NCBI GenBank assembly: GCA_019925105.1
Contig: JAHGAU010000013.1
Location: 1,364,001-1,428,000 of the forward strand
Source of the DNA: Niebla homalea
Lineage: Eukaryota > Ascomycota > Lecanoromycetes > Lecanorales > Ramalinaceae
Reading direction: 5' to 3'
DNA length: 64,000 bases
In this document: one piece after another, positions 10,966-23,495 of the stretch
Layout of the letters: every line of letters begins with the position of its first letter
How positions within the stretch are numbered: the first letter of the stretch is position 1
Program-made: the position numbers and the translations under genes
The notes under the pieces: model-generated
What the model was told of the DNA's origin: nothing
Databases searched by the model: none
The model's input: only the letters and a program-made list of their open reading frames with translations

Positions 10966-12644
10966 TTAGTTTCCCCCTGGGTAATGACAGTGACCGCCCG
11001 AGTCCCTACTCACATCGTCACGGAACAGCTCCTCGCCTTCAGGCACTGGCTGCATTCCAGTAGCGTTCTCCAGCCCAGCGTTGACGGCATCCTCATAGGT
11101 AAATGCAAAGGGCCCTTGTAGGAACCCGAGCCCTGCAGCAGCGGCCGCGGCTTCTTGCTCAAGATCACATACGCCTTGGTCGGCATCAGCTCCGGGTACA
11201 GTGCTGTTGGTATTCCCGCCTCCATCGAAACCCGACGAGCCAGCGCCAGAATGACCGAATGCGCTCGCAGGGAGAGCTCTTGAGAAACCGGTCTGTCTTA
11301 GCTCATTCGCGCCCAGGGGTCATCCGAGGGGCGTCCACTGAGTCCACTCTCTCGTGCCTCCCTTTCAAGCTCCGCAATCCGCACGTTTTGCGCTTGGACG
11401 ATCCGTCGCAGATTCGCCAACACGGCCAAGTTCGTCACCGTCTCTCGTGACGTGTTGACGACACGCCTCCTCACGTTGCCAGTGTTGCGGGCGATTGGTC
11501 TTAGGATGGTATCAGCGGGGTTGTTGATGAGGTGGGCGGTCTGCGCGCCAGCCTGATTGAACGTTCCGAATGTTAATAAGCGTCCGAGAAATGCAGCCGC
11601 GATGATAAAGCCAAGAAGAAGCCCGATGGCTGAGCCAGTCACTGAAGACCAATCCACCGCGTTGATATCTCCCCGCTTCCACGCAATTTGGTTGACGAAC
11701 CCACCAGCAGAGCCGACAACAGCGGTAATAGGTGACCCCACTCCAACATAGAAGTTATATCCGTGCCGTGTCGGGCCTGGAAGGAGCGCGGCGGTGGCCA
11801 CGGGGCTGGCGGAGGCTGTTGAGATGAAGGTCGCGATGGGCGTTGCACCTGCGGGGATAGTAGGGCCTGCTCTACCTTCTTCAGCTGCATCCGAGCCATC
11901 ATCACTCCCAGCAGGTTGTATATCTTGCAACATGAGTAGCTTCCGGCGAAGCTCGTCGTGGACGTACTGGACTCTTTGAGTGTCGCTTGGAGGTGGGCTC
12001 ATCTGCTCCCCGGGCACCAGCATGCTCTGATTCCTCGCATCGCAGAGCTTAGGTATGTAGCTCAAGGCATCATTGAGCTCTTGTACGACCAATAACGCCT
12101 GTAGGACGAGGTGATCGCTCATGGCCTGTGTGTCTGAGTAGTTCTTCGTGTTGGTCAATTTGTGCACATCTGCCACGATGTCAATGAATCTAGTCGAGTT
12201 CGTGGTCGTCCCATTGGCATAAGTGTATACCCCGGCATCAGTAGAGGTCAGGATGCTCGTATTGCAGTACCCAAAATCGGCCGTGATGTTATACTTCAAG
12301 GGTGCAGTGAAGTTCTCATACTCGGCTGTCCACGCCAGACTGCTGACACCGTTGATGAATTGAAATTGCCCGGCAAGGTCGCTATCATTGCCTCCAAAGG
12401 CGACTGAATCAGAGGGGAGATCGCTATGATAGTTCAGAAAGCTCGATCCTGGCCTTGGCAGTCGTCTGCCTTGTCGTTTTTCAAATTCTGAACCATTCGT
12501 GTATTCGTCGGGAAAGGTGCGTTCGAGAAGATCAATTGCATACTCCTCAGCTACCTCTGGATCAGTAAAAGATGCAAAGGGAGAAGCTACCGTCTGTAAG
12601 GTGGCCAAGGCCAGGAGCACCAGATGTGGGGTCGTTTGTTTCAT
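10966..12644 (-). CDS. Secretory-pathway single-span membrane protein with propeptide (frameshifted)
   Basis: No family was recognised. The ATG at 12644 opens a signal peptide (MKQTTPHLVLLALATLQTVA). An acidic pro-segment ends in a Kex2-like site (EKR, residues 55-57). Next is a lumenal/extracellular region of about 270 residues with many NxS/T sites, one strongly hydrophobic span (about 337-357, GLLLGFIIAAAFLG), and a basic segment with a heptad-like helix at about 405-432 (LRRIVQAQNVRIAELERE), probably a short coiled coil. The frame breaks at residue 443 on the GGGG run 11316-11319; the mirror copy has one more base there and continues. Joining the frames gives about 559 residues, ending at the TAA at 10966. 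It is likely a type I surface or endomembrane protein. Confidence 0.7.
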
Positions 12645-12669
12645 GATTTAATGTGGCGATTGAGCAATT

Positions 12670-13212
12670 TTGGAGATGGCCTTTGGAGGATACCGTAGGG
12701 GGAGGGACCTGGGACCTGCAAAGACATGGCCACCATATATATACCTGTTGCCAAGGAGGGGCAATTCAGTCAACGATGAACAGAACCAATGTCTTGCATC
12801 AATTATAGATGTCGGCACATCAGTGATCTCACCGGGTTCATATGGTCTCTCTCCAGTTGCGCGACTTGACGAAGATTATCATCCAGAGTCACATCAATGT
12901 CTCATGCTTGCTGAGGGATTGTTTGAAAGGGCTATGGGAAAGACCTCCATTGATGGAGAAATCAGCGACACCTACCTCAGAGTGAGTCAGGCCACTGGGA
13001 ACCCTTCCGAGATTAAAAATATGAGGCCATTCACGAATGTCGCTTGGGAGCCTGGATCGATATCGGTTCTTGGCAATCATCCCACCAATAATCGACCTGG
13101 AACGCGGGAGATCAGCGCACAGCGTGAAGGGAGCCATCGGGTTACTGTTTATGGCCGACAATCCTCCAGAAAGGTACATCCCGTAAGAATTACCGCGTGC
13201 ATGTGTCATTAA
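12670..13212 (+). CDS. Hypothetical ORF, 180 codons
   Basis: This ORF starts 25 bp from the start of the membrane-protein gene on the opposite strand and is unchanged in length in both arms. Its sequence has no recognisable domain, signal peptide or membrane span. The opposite strand also has a 106-codon ORF (12889-13209). Because frame survival in both arms is expected wherever no indel falls, conservation between arms is not evidence of coding. It may be a chance ORF. Confidence 0.25.
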   Translation: MEMAFGGYRRGRDLGPAKTWPPYIYLLPRRGNSVNDEQNQCLASIIDVGTSVISPGSYGLSPVARLDEDYHPESHQCLMLAEGLFERAMGKTSIDGEISDTYLRVSQATGNPSEIKNMRPFTNVAWEPGSISVLGNHPTNNRPGTREISAQREGSHRVTVYGRQSSRKVHPVRITACMCH

Positions 13213-13938
13213 ATTCGACTTTACAGATTTGCGAGATTGAACAATTCTTTCGAAGCGACTAAATCAAACACCAAGTATCTTCACTGGGAGCTAGGCAAGC
13301 AAGAAACTTCAACGTGAGCAAGGCTGTTGAGCACGCCCTCCAGACTGTCTATAGACAAAATCTCCGTATTTCGGAAGCAATGTAGTACCCCATGTTACCC
13401 ATTGGATCAGAGCTCAGGAGATTCTAAGAGCATTAAAAGTTCAAGCATAAAAGGAGTACTCGCAAGAAGCAAGGCCAGTCTGACTCATGGACCGCGGCCT
13501 CCTTCATCAAATGATGGAGTAGGCAGAGCGGGATCGGTTAGAATTATCCGTAGCCAACAAAGGATGGATCCTGATGCTGTGTCTCTGCCTTCTTGCCCGA
13601 GCGAATGACGTCATTAGTCAGCCCACAGGCTGCTATTCCCAATTAGGCAGGCCGAGCCGCGTTTCAAGTTTCAACCCGTCCTACAAGACACAAGCCAGAC
13701 TTGTTTCATCCATGAATATAGACTGCTCCGGATGAGAACTATATGGGCATCGGAAAGCTGTGTACCACCATAGTCTATTCCGTAGCAGCACCCTAAACTG
13801 CGTACAGGATTGAGCCTTCCGTCCTAATTGGTCAAATGTCGCTTTCAAAGGCCGAGAATCACCGCATATACAGCATTAACACCCGCTTTTCGGGAAGGCT
13901 TGTTCACTTACGAAGCCTTCATCACGCTGGGAAGAGCA
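13213..13938. other. Intergenic region
   Basis: There is a 93-codon Ser-rich ORF at 13327-13608 (+) without recognisable features. The remainder is probably the 3' flank of the transporter gene. Confidence 0.4.
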
Positions 13939-15570
13939 TCATAATCCCTTCTCCTTGTCGTCTCTCTCACTGGCACCCTTGATAAGATGACTTAAGTCGC
14001 CGACAGGGATTGTGAATGGAAAATCGACGCTTGCCAGCATTATGGCGAAGAAGATCCACCAGCCTGCGATCGCATTGACGAAAGCGAATGCACCGGCAGC
14101 CTATACACGTTCAAGCTCGTCAGCTTCTTCCCCAATTTTGCCACAATCCAGAAAGCTTCTGAGCAGCGTTTCCCTGTTCTGAAACCCCGAGTCTTCACTC
14201 GCATATAATTCGGTCAATAAGAGATGAGTGGGAGTGATGCAAATACTCACCACCGAGAGTCGCCCTGCTCTTTTCAAGGCCGCCGTGTTCTCCGCATTCT
14301 CATACGCAAGTGCCAGGTTGAAGTACGACGCCGCAAGGCATGAGAACGCGTTGATCAAGCAGAAGAACATAAGTACGAAGATGATATTTGTGCGGAGCGA
14401 GCAGATCAAGAAGATGACGCATATCAAGCCTGAATATATCTATCAGTATCTGGGCAGTAAGGCTCGGGTCGGAAGTGTGGAGCGTGGGCAGGAGCGCGAC
14501 CAAATGGAGGCGATCTGGAGACTGGTGGAGATGATGCGACACGTACCGCACCACACAAGCAGAAATGCGAAGCTGGCATTGTAGGAGGGATCCTTTAATC
14601 CCAGGGGGTTGCCGGGGTTTCCCATCATGGGTGCGACTTCGGTGGGGTCGGTCACGTACGCGCCGTAAGCGTTGAACCACGGAATCAGTGTCATTGCAAA
14701 GGCGATCCAGAAGGCCCCTCGAATACGGTCACGTCAATATTTGTAGCTAAGGCGCTTGGGTTTTTGGAAGCGCTCACCGAAGGTGCCGAATACCACAAAG
14801 GGAAACGTATTGCCAATGATCCATTCTCCAAGACTACCCAGCATCATTAACAGGCCTCCGAAGGCAAAATAGACCCCTATCGCCCAAAGCGCGGATTGTC
14901 AGCAATCTTGCTTCTTGCAGAAACATGACGTTGATGAAATATGTGTCAGCCCTAGGGTTCAAAGAGTCAATACCAGTAGATGCGGCTCCATTTCCACCCG
15001 CACCTCGCCAACCCATCAAATCGCATGCTAGCGGTGTTACACTTATTAGGAAGCCAATAAGCGCTCTGGAGGATTGCCGTTACTTGTCAGGCCCGAACCG
15101 AAAGTCCACAACGAATCCCTGGGGGAAGCCCGACTATGAGGACTTACATGGGCGTGGGATTCCCAAAAGTCTTCCGCAACTCCCCCTTGACTCGGTTTTC
15201 GGGACTCAGGTACAGCTTCTCGAAGATCTCCGGTGGGATGTTGATGCTCCCGGCCGTCAGCGCACTGTCCATGGAACGGCGTCCCATGCGACGAGCCATA
15301 TTCTCGTGCATTTGGTCGAGATCTTTCCCCGCCATTATTACCATAAGGATCGAAAGGCAAATTCTGGGGTGCCATGTCGGCGGAGGTGTGGAATGCGGGC
15401 AGGTCGACACCCTTCTCCAACGGCGAGGGGTCTCGCTTCAGGGGTGCAAGATCCTTTTCCATGGGAGATGTTAAGGGAGAGGGGCCATCGTTGCTGTTGG
15501 TCGCTGTGACCGCGTTGCTTGAGTAGGGTGTTGGGTCTCCACTTCCATTGGCTGCCGTGGAGGGTTCCAT
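13939..15570 (-). CDS. GPR1/FUN34/YaaH-family acetate (ammonia) transporter, six exons
   Basis: This integral plasma-membrane protein of the acetate uptake transporter family (yeast Ato/Ady2, Aspergillus AcpA) carries monocarboxylates or ammonium. Five introns lie at 15147-15066, 14972-14876, 14776-14718, 14546-14430 and 14250-14101; all are GT-AG and join in phase to about 375 residues. A hydrophilic N-terminus leads to the signature NPTPIALIGF (split by intron 1), then TPLACDLMGWRGAGG and FGGLLMMLGSLGEWIIGNTFP. GAFWIAFAMTLIPWF, a hydrophobic LICVIFLICSL span, FNLALAYENAENT and FAFVNAIAGWWIFF follow, so six helices are expected. The C-terminus is charged (ERDDKEKGL). In this arm the N-terminal exon is frameshifted at CCCC 15327-15330, where the mirror arm has two more bases. 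Confidence 0.9.
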
Positions 15571-18084
15571 TTGTAACTTGAGTCGTTGGACCGATCTGAG
15601 GTCTGAGATTATTTTACAATAGCAGCTCGAAATGACAGAGAGATATAAGTTCAAGCTTTACTTGTGCGATGAAGGAGAGCGTGGGAAAGAACCTTCCTGA
15701 ATGTATGTGAAACGTCCCAGGGGAGATGGCCCTAAAATCAAATAGCAAAGGTTCTTCAAATAAGAGTGAGCAGGATAGCAAGCAATATAAGCGGGCGTAC
15801 AATAACGACGAAGACACTCAAATGGAAAGCATTGGAATTCGGAGTGGAAGCATCATATCGGTAGTTCTGACGAGCATATGCTGCGCTGTGACGAGGATCC
15901 CATCACACCCTGTCACAAGGCTCATCGACGATGGCCATAGAGTATCCTTACCGCTGTTATCGCAGCACTCACTCATACCTGCGGATACATTGCGTGTGAC
16001 GAAAAGACCGAAGGGTCCTTAGGCCAGGGTCCCCTGGACTCGTGACCCTGCTTCCGGCGGGTTTTTGAGATGTTGATATGCCCGGTCAGGCTTGCATTGG
16101 CCGGTATCCTTGCATCTTTCTGCTCTCAGGGTGACTGACAACAAGTCCGATGACGAGTTTCTGTGGCCTGATCGTCGGGTTTCGTTGAGCAGTGAAGCGT
16201 GAAGAATCTAATCCCAGTATGTTGTTTTGGGTTTTTGCTCAGACGGATGATTTGCCAAGATTATTGCTCCGGGCTTAGCAAGATCCAATCCATTGGGTGG
16301 TGCAGGATACCCCCGGCAGAACACGTCGCTTGTTCCATCGCGCCTCAATCCTCGCATCACAGAGTACAAATGTCTGACTTGACGAGAAAGCCTGGACATC
16401 AGATTATTGTAACCTGCGGTTGCCAAATCTGCTTCCTGACCAGTTGCAAGCGCTGAGATCTTAAGATCGAAACACTGCGCGCGTCTATCGTTGCGTCACA
16501 AGAAAGTTGTCATCTCTTATCGGGGAATTGAAGCTGCGTAAGCGGGCTTTCAAGTGAAGCCCAACAATCGATATGACCTTAAGACATGAGACCGTACGAC
16601 CCCTAGCTGCTTGCGCCACCATTGGTGGATTGGCCTCATGAGGGAATGATTCAGGCGATTTCGATGATTTTCAACAGTTCGCTTTGCATACATGTTTCGC
16701 AACCTCCAGAGATCAGCTCTAAGCTCCAGCTCCCGGCATCTTCAATCAATGGAATCCGTATCCTTGGATTAGGACCGAAAAAGGCACACGGAATTGATGA
16801 AGACTATCATAAGTGTGCGTCAATAGATTCCAAGGGCTGCTGGGTAGTACTTTGTCGGCTTTAATTACTTACCCTTCCTGGACAGGGGGGCGAAGAAAGC
16901 AGGCGCCTGCGCCTCTTACGTGTGACGGATGAAACGGTAATAAGCGTGCGTCAAAAGCTGGCTTACAAGATGACTACCTTACCTCTTGGAGCCAGTGGAC
17001 GACACCCTCATTTCCTCGAGCTATCATTCTATCGACTTTACCAAATGATACGCTCCATACTCAAAACACAATGTCCATCTTATAGGGTCAAAGGGAGCCG
17101 CTCCCCACTCTGGAAGGAGTCTATTTTTTCATCTCTGAAGAGGCGTTCTTTCATCATTTCTTAACGATTGATACATTGCACTGCACAGCACCGTGTACGA
17201 AAAATTGATTTCCTTCTTTGTCAACTGGATCTTGCACAGCGCTTCTTCATCTTCGAATGCAGTCAGCAGACAGCATCCAGGATCACACGTCTGCCTGAGC
17301 AATAGCAGTCCCAGCTCCAAAGCCGGCAAGACGACGTCCACGCCAGGTGAATCCAGGGCATCGAAGGCAATATGATCCCTTGACAAGCAGCTGAAGGCTC
17401 CCACGACTGGTACATGGCTTTATGTTAGGCGATGCAGAACATTACCTGCTAGTATGAGGGGCTCTAGCACATCGTTTTTGAGCTTGGGGGCGTTCATAGA
17501 GGAGCGGGAGGTACCCGTCACGTTCAAGCCCCATGAACTTCCATCACTGCCTGATGCAGGTGCGCTCCGATAACCTAACCTGGATCAGGATATTCCTGAT
17601 TCGTGACAGCAAGACGGCTTCCGAGGGATGGAAGCTCGATATATGTGGTTTGCAAAGGTGATAACCGTAGCGATGGCAGTTGCAATTCGACCGTAGTCCA
17701 GGTACGTGAAGCAATTCCACGGGCTCTTTGATACGGTTGCGACCATTTGCAATGTGACCGTCATCTGTTCAGACACCACAACAGGATCACTGATCACTAA
17801 CGATTGCATTATTCTCTTCACAAGCAAGGACCCAGGCCTCTGCTCTAGGAAACACTTTTGCTATAGAAAATGATTGGGTGGACTCGTGATTGAAGCGCTT
17901 ACCAGCAAATCTGAGGTCCCACAGGCTGCTATCCGACCTTGGCCTGAGCGCAGTCTGTGGGATGTTGGCGAAGCCTCGATTATGCGCTCACAGATTATAA
18001 GTAATCGAGGAGGAGCAAAGAAACAGATCTTGGGCTCTAGTGCCCATCTACCGTCAAGGGCTAACAGATTGCGGTAGCGATACA
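15571..18084. other. 2.5-kb region without a confident gene
   Basis: This holds only short ORFs (up to about 98 codons) on both strands. Some are shared by both arms, for example 17129-17404 (-) and 16208-16426 (-), but none shows a domain, a secretion signal or a convincing exon chain. The last part is the upstream region of the secreted-protein gene at 18085. Confidence 0.45.
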
Positions 18085-19064
18085 ATGAGGATTACAATAC
18101 TTTCCACATTGCTCGTTGCACTCCTTTGCCCAACACTGGAGAGTATGATGGCCCAAAGTACTAGCATGAACAACCCAAGGTGCGGACACCTGATAGTCTG
18201 GTTTATCGTTCTTAGGCAGACCTAATATGCAGCAGTCGCCAGTCGTTTAGCTTTACTGCATTGTGTGATGGAATCGAATACGTCTACTCAGGCTCCTGTG
18301 ATATCACAACGCGATACGACAAAGGCACGAATAGCGCTAACCTGGCAATTCTGCTCAATGCCATGGAGAAGAAGCCGGCCTCCCAGGAACTTGGCGAGGA
18401 TAGTCCATCAAGTTTTCTCAGTGGTGATACTGCACTAAAAATGCAATATCCAATGCGTGGAGGACCTGCACTTGACTACAGGACAGGCACTGCCATCATC
18501 GATGAATTATACCTATATTTCTACTATGAGACTGAGTCAAATCTGAATGAACGCCCATGCCAAGGCGACATCTCATTTGGTGGCAACGTCAAATTCCAAT
18601 TAGATTTGAAAAAGGTGATAGTAATACCAGTCCAGTTTGATGTCTTCAGCTCGACTTCAAACAAAATCCGGGCTAATGGCACTGCTTGGCCCTCCGAGGA
18701 ACTTTCGACCGCTGCTATAGAAGGTTTGCTCGATCAAGCCAATTCGTCACCAAATTTGCGAAGACCGGGCGACTTTGGCCGAGAAATCCAGCAATTTTAC
18801 GCAAACAATACAGAAGGGGCTCCATTTTATGGGGACTGGACGTACAACAAGGCTGAGGGCGCATTGCAAGTGACTCGGTTGGAAGTCAAGCTTGTTCTAG
18901 AGTCTGCTCGAAAGTACTATGCTGATCATGGATTTGCGCCAATGGTCCTTCATATTTATGTTCAAGCTGACGAAAAATGGAATGCATGCGCGAGCATCGT
19001 TACGCATAAGAAGCAGCGTAGTGATATTGGGATCACTAATATAGGAGCCCTTAACGTAACCTAG
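18085..19064 (+). CDS. Secreted protein of unknown function, one intron
   Basis: The predicted product is about 302 residues. Exon 1 (18085-18179) encodes the signal peptide MRITILSTLLVALLCPTLES. The intron 18180-18250 (71 bp, GTGCGG...TTTAG) splits a Ser codon, and exon 2 runs to the TAG at 19064. The mature part begins FTALCDGIEYVYSGSC and has few cysteines, some NxS/T sites and an alternating beta-like middle (IIDELYLYFYYETESN, VIVIPVQFDVFSS). A helical stretch EVKLVLESARKYYADHG comes near the C-terminus. No family was recognised. The protein is probably extracellular. This arm is open; the mirror copy has two A-run contractions that break it. Confidence 0.7.
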
Positions 19065-19993
19065 GTCGCACTTTCTGTCTCTACAAACCGTAAAATCTCT
19101 TCACCAGACGGATCTAGGGTCAATGTTGCATGAGCGACCCTCCACTTTTGGACTTGAATTGCCACTGTATAGTATGAAGAGATTTGGACGCGTTATGAAC
19201 GAGTCCAGGACTGAATGATCAATAGGCCCTTGTGGGGCTGGCGCTGCTTCGCCTTAGGTGTACAGTGGGACTCTCAGTGCAGTATCTTAAGACTGTTAAA
19301 AATGACCACCATATGGGTTTTATTTCATAATCTTGCGCACTGGAATCGCAAATCATCAAAGTCGACTAGGAGCCTAGACTTGTTTTGATTTATCGCTCTG
19401 CTGAAATCTTGCAGAGGCAGAGCTATAGTTATCGTCGGATGAGCTGCTTGTGCATGTATTATGTCGTGGTATCGTATTCGAGAATCCTATTCTGATTGTA
19501 CTCAACTTCTTCCTCACGTCAACTGAGCACCAAACGCAGCCAGTCCCGAGGCAAACAAACATAAGCATTACGTTACACCATTCTTCGATGCAATGATCTT
19601 TCCTCAATAAGGTAATTTGTGCGAGGGTAAGCATTCACGGGTGGAGCTGCCTGAATGAAAAAGGGCTCAGCAGCCACTCTCCATGATGACACAACTTCGC
19701 CAGATCCGTGAGAACCAAAAGTACAACGTCCAGAGACAATATCATCAGCTTGATAATTCGAGCGAACTATGTACCCGGGATCTATCAAGCATCCCCAATC
19801 ATATTCACCGTCTGAAAAAGACTTTGCTTGGAATCAAATCCTTACAAGAAGCTGAGACCACTCACAGTGCTGCATTTCGTGATAAGATAAATCAACGTAC
19901 TCATAGCATCTGCGATCTGGTCTGGGTCTGGGAAACCAATACAAAGTGATCTATCCCAGCAACACTGTGGTGAAGATTTCCAAAGATGTAATT
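19065..19993. other. Region without a confident gene
   Basis: Two overlapping minus-strand ORFs (19573-19788 and 19374-19634) show no recognisable domain. They could be exons of an unrecognised gene or remnants. The GMC pseudogene ends just inside. Confidence 0.4.
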
Positions 19994-21641
19994 TCATTCC
20001 GCAATAATGTCGGCCATTTGCTCTGCAAGAGCGTACACTGCCACCATGGTGTGCGCACTGATAGGCGTTGGTATAACACTTGCATCCATGACCCTCAGCC
20101 CTCCCACACCTCTGACCCTGCCCTCTGCATCCACCAATGGACCCATGCCGCACGAGCCGGCAAAATGAGCAAATGAACCCGCGCATCTCTGCACACGCGC
20201 ATCCAGCTCATTATTCGATGACGTCGAAGTCAAAAAGGGGTAGTTGGGCGGAGGAACTTCTCCGGTCACCACAAAAGCGGACATGTTGCGGCGGAGTGCC
20301 GTACGCAGGATGACACGATCAGCTTCCGTAGCGTAGTAACTTGGATCGATGACTGGAGCATCCTTCGGATCGCTAGAAGATAAGGTGATGCTGCCTCGGG
20401 AGGTTGGCAGTAGATTTATAATTGAAATACTGATGATGCTACCGTCGTGTGGGATATTCATGCCTGTTAAGGGTACTTCGGTAGGTGCGTACATCGGTAT
20501 GATCTCGTAGTGAGCTCGCGCCGGGGCAATTTGAGAATAAATGTTCGTGATTTCTTTATGAGGATGATCGATCTGCAAGGCCAGTAAAAGGAAGCGTAGG
20601 CACGGTCTCGGCGATGATATAATCTGTCGGAAAGCCTTCAATGCAATCTGGTGAAGCGCTCATGAAGGCGGGAGACGGCGCGCAGATAAAACTGGGTAAC
20701 AGCACCATGGTCAAACAGGTTTTTGCCTACCTAAGGTGAGTCGACTGAAGTTAATATATTGTATGTATTGAGTACATTTTTAGGCCCAATACTTGAGAAC
20801 ATAAGAAGTTGAGGAGAGCGAAGAGCCCTACGGCAAACAATTACCTCTCTTTTCGCAAATATAAATTCTCCGGAGAGCAGCTCTATACCATAAGCCTTTG
20901 CAATGCCACCATGGACTTTCTCGGGCAGAACTCTCTTGACTGTTGTACTAGTTTTGACCTCAACACCTTCGAGCCCGTAGGCTTTACCAGCTGGCTGGCG
21001 CTTGCCTTTGTGCCAATTTTCGACATGAGGCGTTATGCCTTATTATCGCCGCCGTTTTGGTCAGCGATAGATTTGACGCCTATCTTCAAGTATGAATTAC
21101 GCATTTGTTCCGTCAGTGGATACGTGCAGTCAAGCGCTGATGTGAAGTGGATAGGCCCACTGAAGCCATGCTGCTCAGGATCTGCTTGAGGGTCATGATG
21201 AGTTTCGGTTTTCCGAAAGTAGGGAAGCTGGCCATTGTAACTCAAGCGCTTACCATTAACCATGTTGGCCAACACATCGTAATCCTCTCGATCACCTCTG
21301 GTCCAGGCTGCGTACTTTCTACGTGGAAGTTAAGCAAAGCCAGCTTATGGTTACGACATGGGCCTTCTCTGCCTACACCGACGTTCCGCCAGAAAGAAGC
21401 TTTCCCGCTGCTTGGTAGACTTCGAGACCATTCAAGTGCTTTTGAGGCACAGATTTCATATTGTACTGGAAGTCACTGTCGTTGAGCTGCATTGCCCCCA
21501 TCGGTTCCGTTATCAGAGGATGGTCGTGCTCATTGGGCCCAGTCTCAACAATGGAGATACTAAGCGACGGATCGTTTCTTTCAGGCGGGAGGCTACGACA
21601 TAGCCTGCGAAGCCGCCGTTTACAATAAGGTAATCATTAAT
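19994..21641 (-). pseudogene. GMC oxidoreductase pseudogene, near full length
   Basis: Fragments of a glucose-methanol-choline family FAD oxidoreductase follow one another in the right order but in shifting frames. They are an N-terminal dinucleotide-fold remnant (DYLIVNGGFAGYVVASRL), then EHDHPLITEPMGAMQL, AAGKLLSGGTSV before a stop, YFRKTETHHDPQADPEQHG and NWHKGKRQPAGKAYGLEG. After these come ALRSPQLLMFSSIGP and an open 215-codon C-terminal domain (20641-19994) with FAHFAGSCGMGP and VIPTPISAHTMV, which keep the catalytic-type histidines. Stops and frameshifts are identical in both arms, so decay preceded the duplication. The FAD motif GGGTAG reads NGGFAG, and G-to-A-type changes fit RIP. 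The pseudogene sits exactly at the AT-rich border. Confidence 0.88.
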
Positions 21642-21731
21642 AACTGTAAAAACAGCAGCCCGGTATAATGCTATAAATATCAGCTGAATTGTAAGCTTTT
21701 ATATTTATAGTAAAAATTAACGGAAAATAGG

Positions 21732-21845
21732 TGTTAGGGTACTAAAGTAGGTAGGTCCTAGTAATGAATGAATAATAGCTATGAAGGTAGCTATGATATG
21801 GGTGGTGTACGCATGGTAGGTATATGCGCCAACCCCCGGGAGCTA
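21732..21845 (+). mobile_element. Truncated LTR-like repeat copy
   Basis: It opens TGTTAGGGTACTAAAGTAGG and matches the first two thirds of the solo element at 30043-30216 with scattered transitions. Similarity stops after CCGGGAGCTA. It may be the remaining end of an LTR retroelement whose interior has been eroded. Confidence 0.6.
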
Positions 21846-22539
21846 ATTATTCAGGCGTCCGGGTTAAGGTTAGACGGACTTGGTGAAAAATCGGGTAATA
21901 TTTCCCAAAAAAAAGTAACGCGGATTACAATACGGTTACGATGAAAATTATATAGTTTAAAACGGCGAAACGAACGGTAATATCCGTAATATAATACGAC
22001 TATAAAGGAAAGAAAAATATTTAATTATATAATCTCTTTATAATATTACTTTTTAAGTAAAAGTAATATAATAAAATATTTAATTCATTATAATTAATTA
22101 CCTTTAATTATATTCTTTTTCCGTATATTTATATAATATAATAAAAATATTTAATTAATTATAATTAATCGTTTTTAAACGTATTCCTTTTCCGTACGTT
22201 TATATATTATAATAAAAATATTTAATTAATTAAATCCACTATAGCTTTATTAAGTTTTAAGAAAAATTAATCTTTTCCGTTAAAATTTCTTTTTAAATTT
22301 TTTTCTTTTTAATATTATTTATAAAGTAGCCCTTTAAAGGTTAAAGGAATATAATAATCGTTATTTCCTACTTCCTTATAATACTTCCTTAAACTTTTCT
22401 TAATAAAAATATAATTAATTTATCTAAAAGCTTTTATAATTATAATATAATAAAGTTAAGCCTATTTATTTATTAATATTTAAATACGCCCCGACTTACT
22501 TACTTATTTACCTCCCTCCTTCCCTTTTCAACTTACCTT

Positions 22540-23110
22540 ATATCTGCAAATTTGTGGACCAGCATATAAGCACTCCGAGTGCAAGCGAGCAGGTTAAGCA
22601 GGTTGAACTTATATCCCCCCTCGCTTGGCCTTTAAGTACTTTAAGTGCTTACGAGTATCCGGCTTACTTATAAGTTTCCTGGATTCTTATAAGTTTTACT
22701 TTTTTTTTTAACTTAACGTTTTTTTAATTAAATTACCCCCTTTAACTACCCCCCCCTTTAGGATAAATTATTAATTATTAAGGTAACTTTTAGCTAAAAA
22801 ACTTAAATCTATAATTAATTTTAAAAAACGTTGAATATTACGGTATATAGGGGGGGTTACGGCTATACCCGTTACCAAGAAAGCTTAATTAAAAAATTTA
22901 TAAAAAATAAAAATCATTATTTTACCGTTTTAAACATTTTTATTTTAAACTTTTTTTTACCTGCTCGGGACCGCTCGGAGCGCTCGTAAGTTTTCTGGGA
23001 TTCTCGTAAGTGACTTAGGAGCGATCTGAGTGAATAAATTCCTTTTTTTTTTTGGCTACTCGATCTAAACAGGTCGCAGATTTACTGATATACCGGACTT
23101 ATTTACCCTC
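22540..23110. repeat. Pair of GC islands with related motifs
   Basis: Two GC-richer patches (22540-22690 and 22955-23100) share a repeated box of the form TAAGTTTYCTGG-ATTCTYRTAAGT. They also carry CGAGCAGG and its complement CCTGCTCG in opposite orientation, separated by AT-rich sequence. They may be the inverted ends of a decayed DNA transposon; no transposase is recognisable. Confidence 0.45.
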
Positions 23111-23495
23111 CTATATTTTTTTCCGGTTTAATAGTTAGCCCTTTAGCCAGTTTTATGGCCCGTTTTTTAGTAAAAAATAATACCCAATATATATATACCT
23201 TAATAATAATACGCCCTGAAATCCTATAATTTATATAATAAACTTAAGAGTTAACTTCTTTATATTTAATGTAATCCCGGAGAATTAACCTCCTTATCTT
23301 AAACATAATCCCCGATATTCCGTAACGCTTAATATATATATACTTTTATTATAATATAATAAGCCTTAAAATATTATACTTTAAATAAAAAACCTATAAA
23401 TTAAGTAAGAAACCCGTTTATCGGAGGTTATATTTAATCTACGTATTTTCTTATTATTATTATTTAAAGATATTACGTAATTAATAAAGGGAGAA

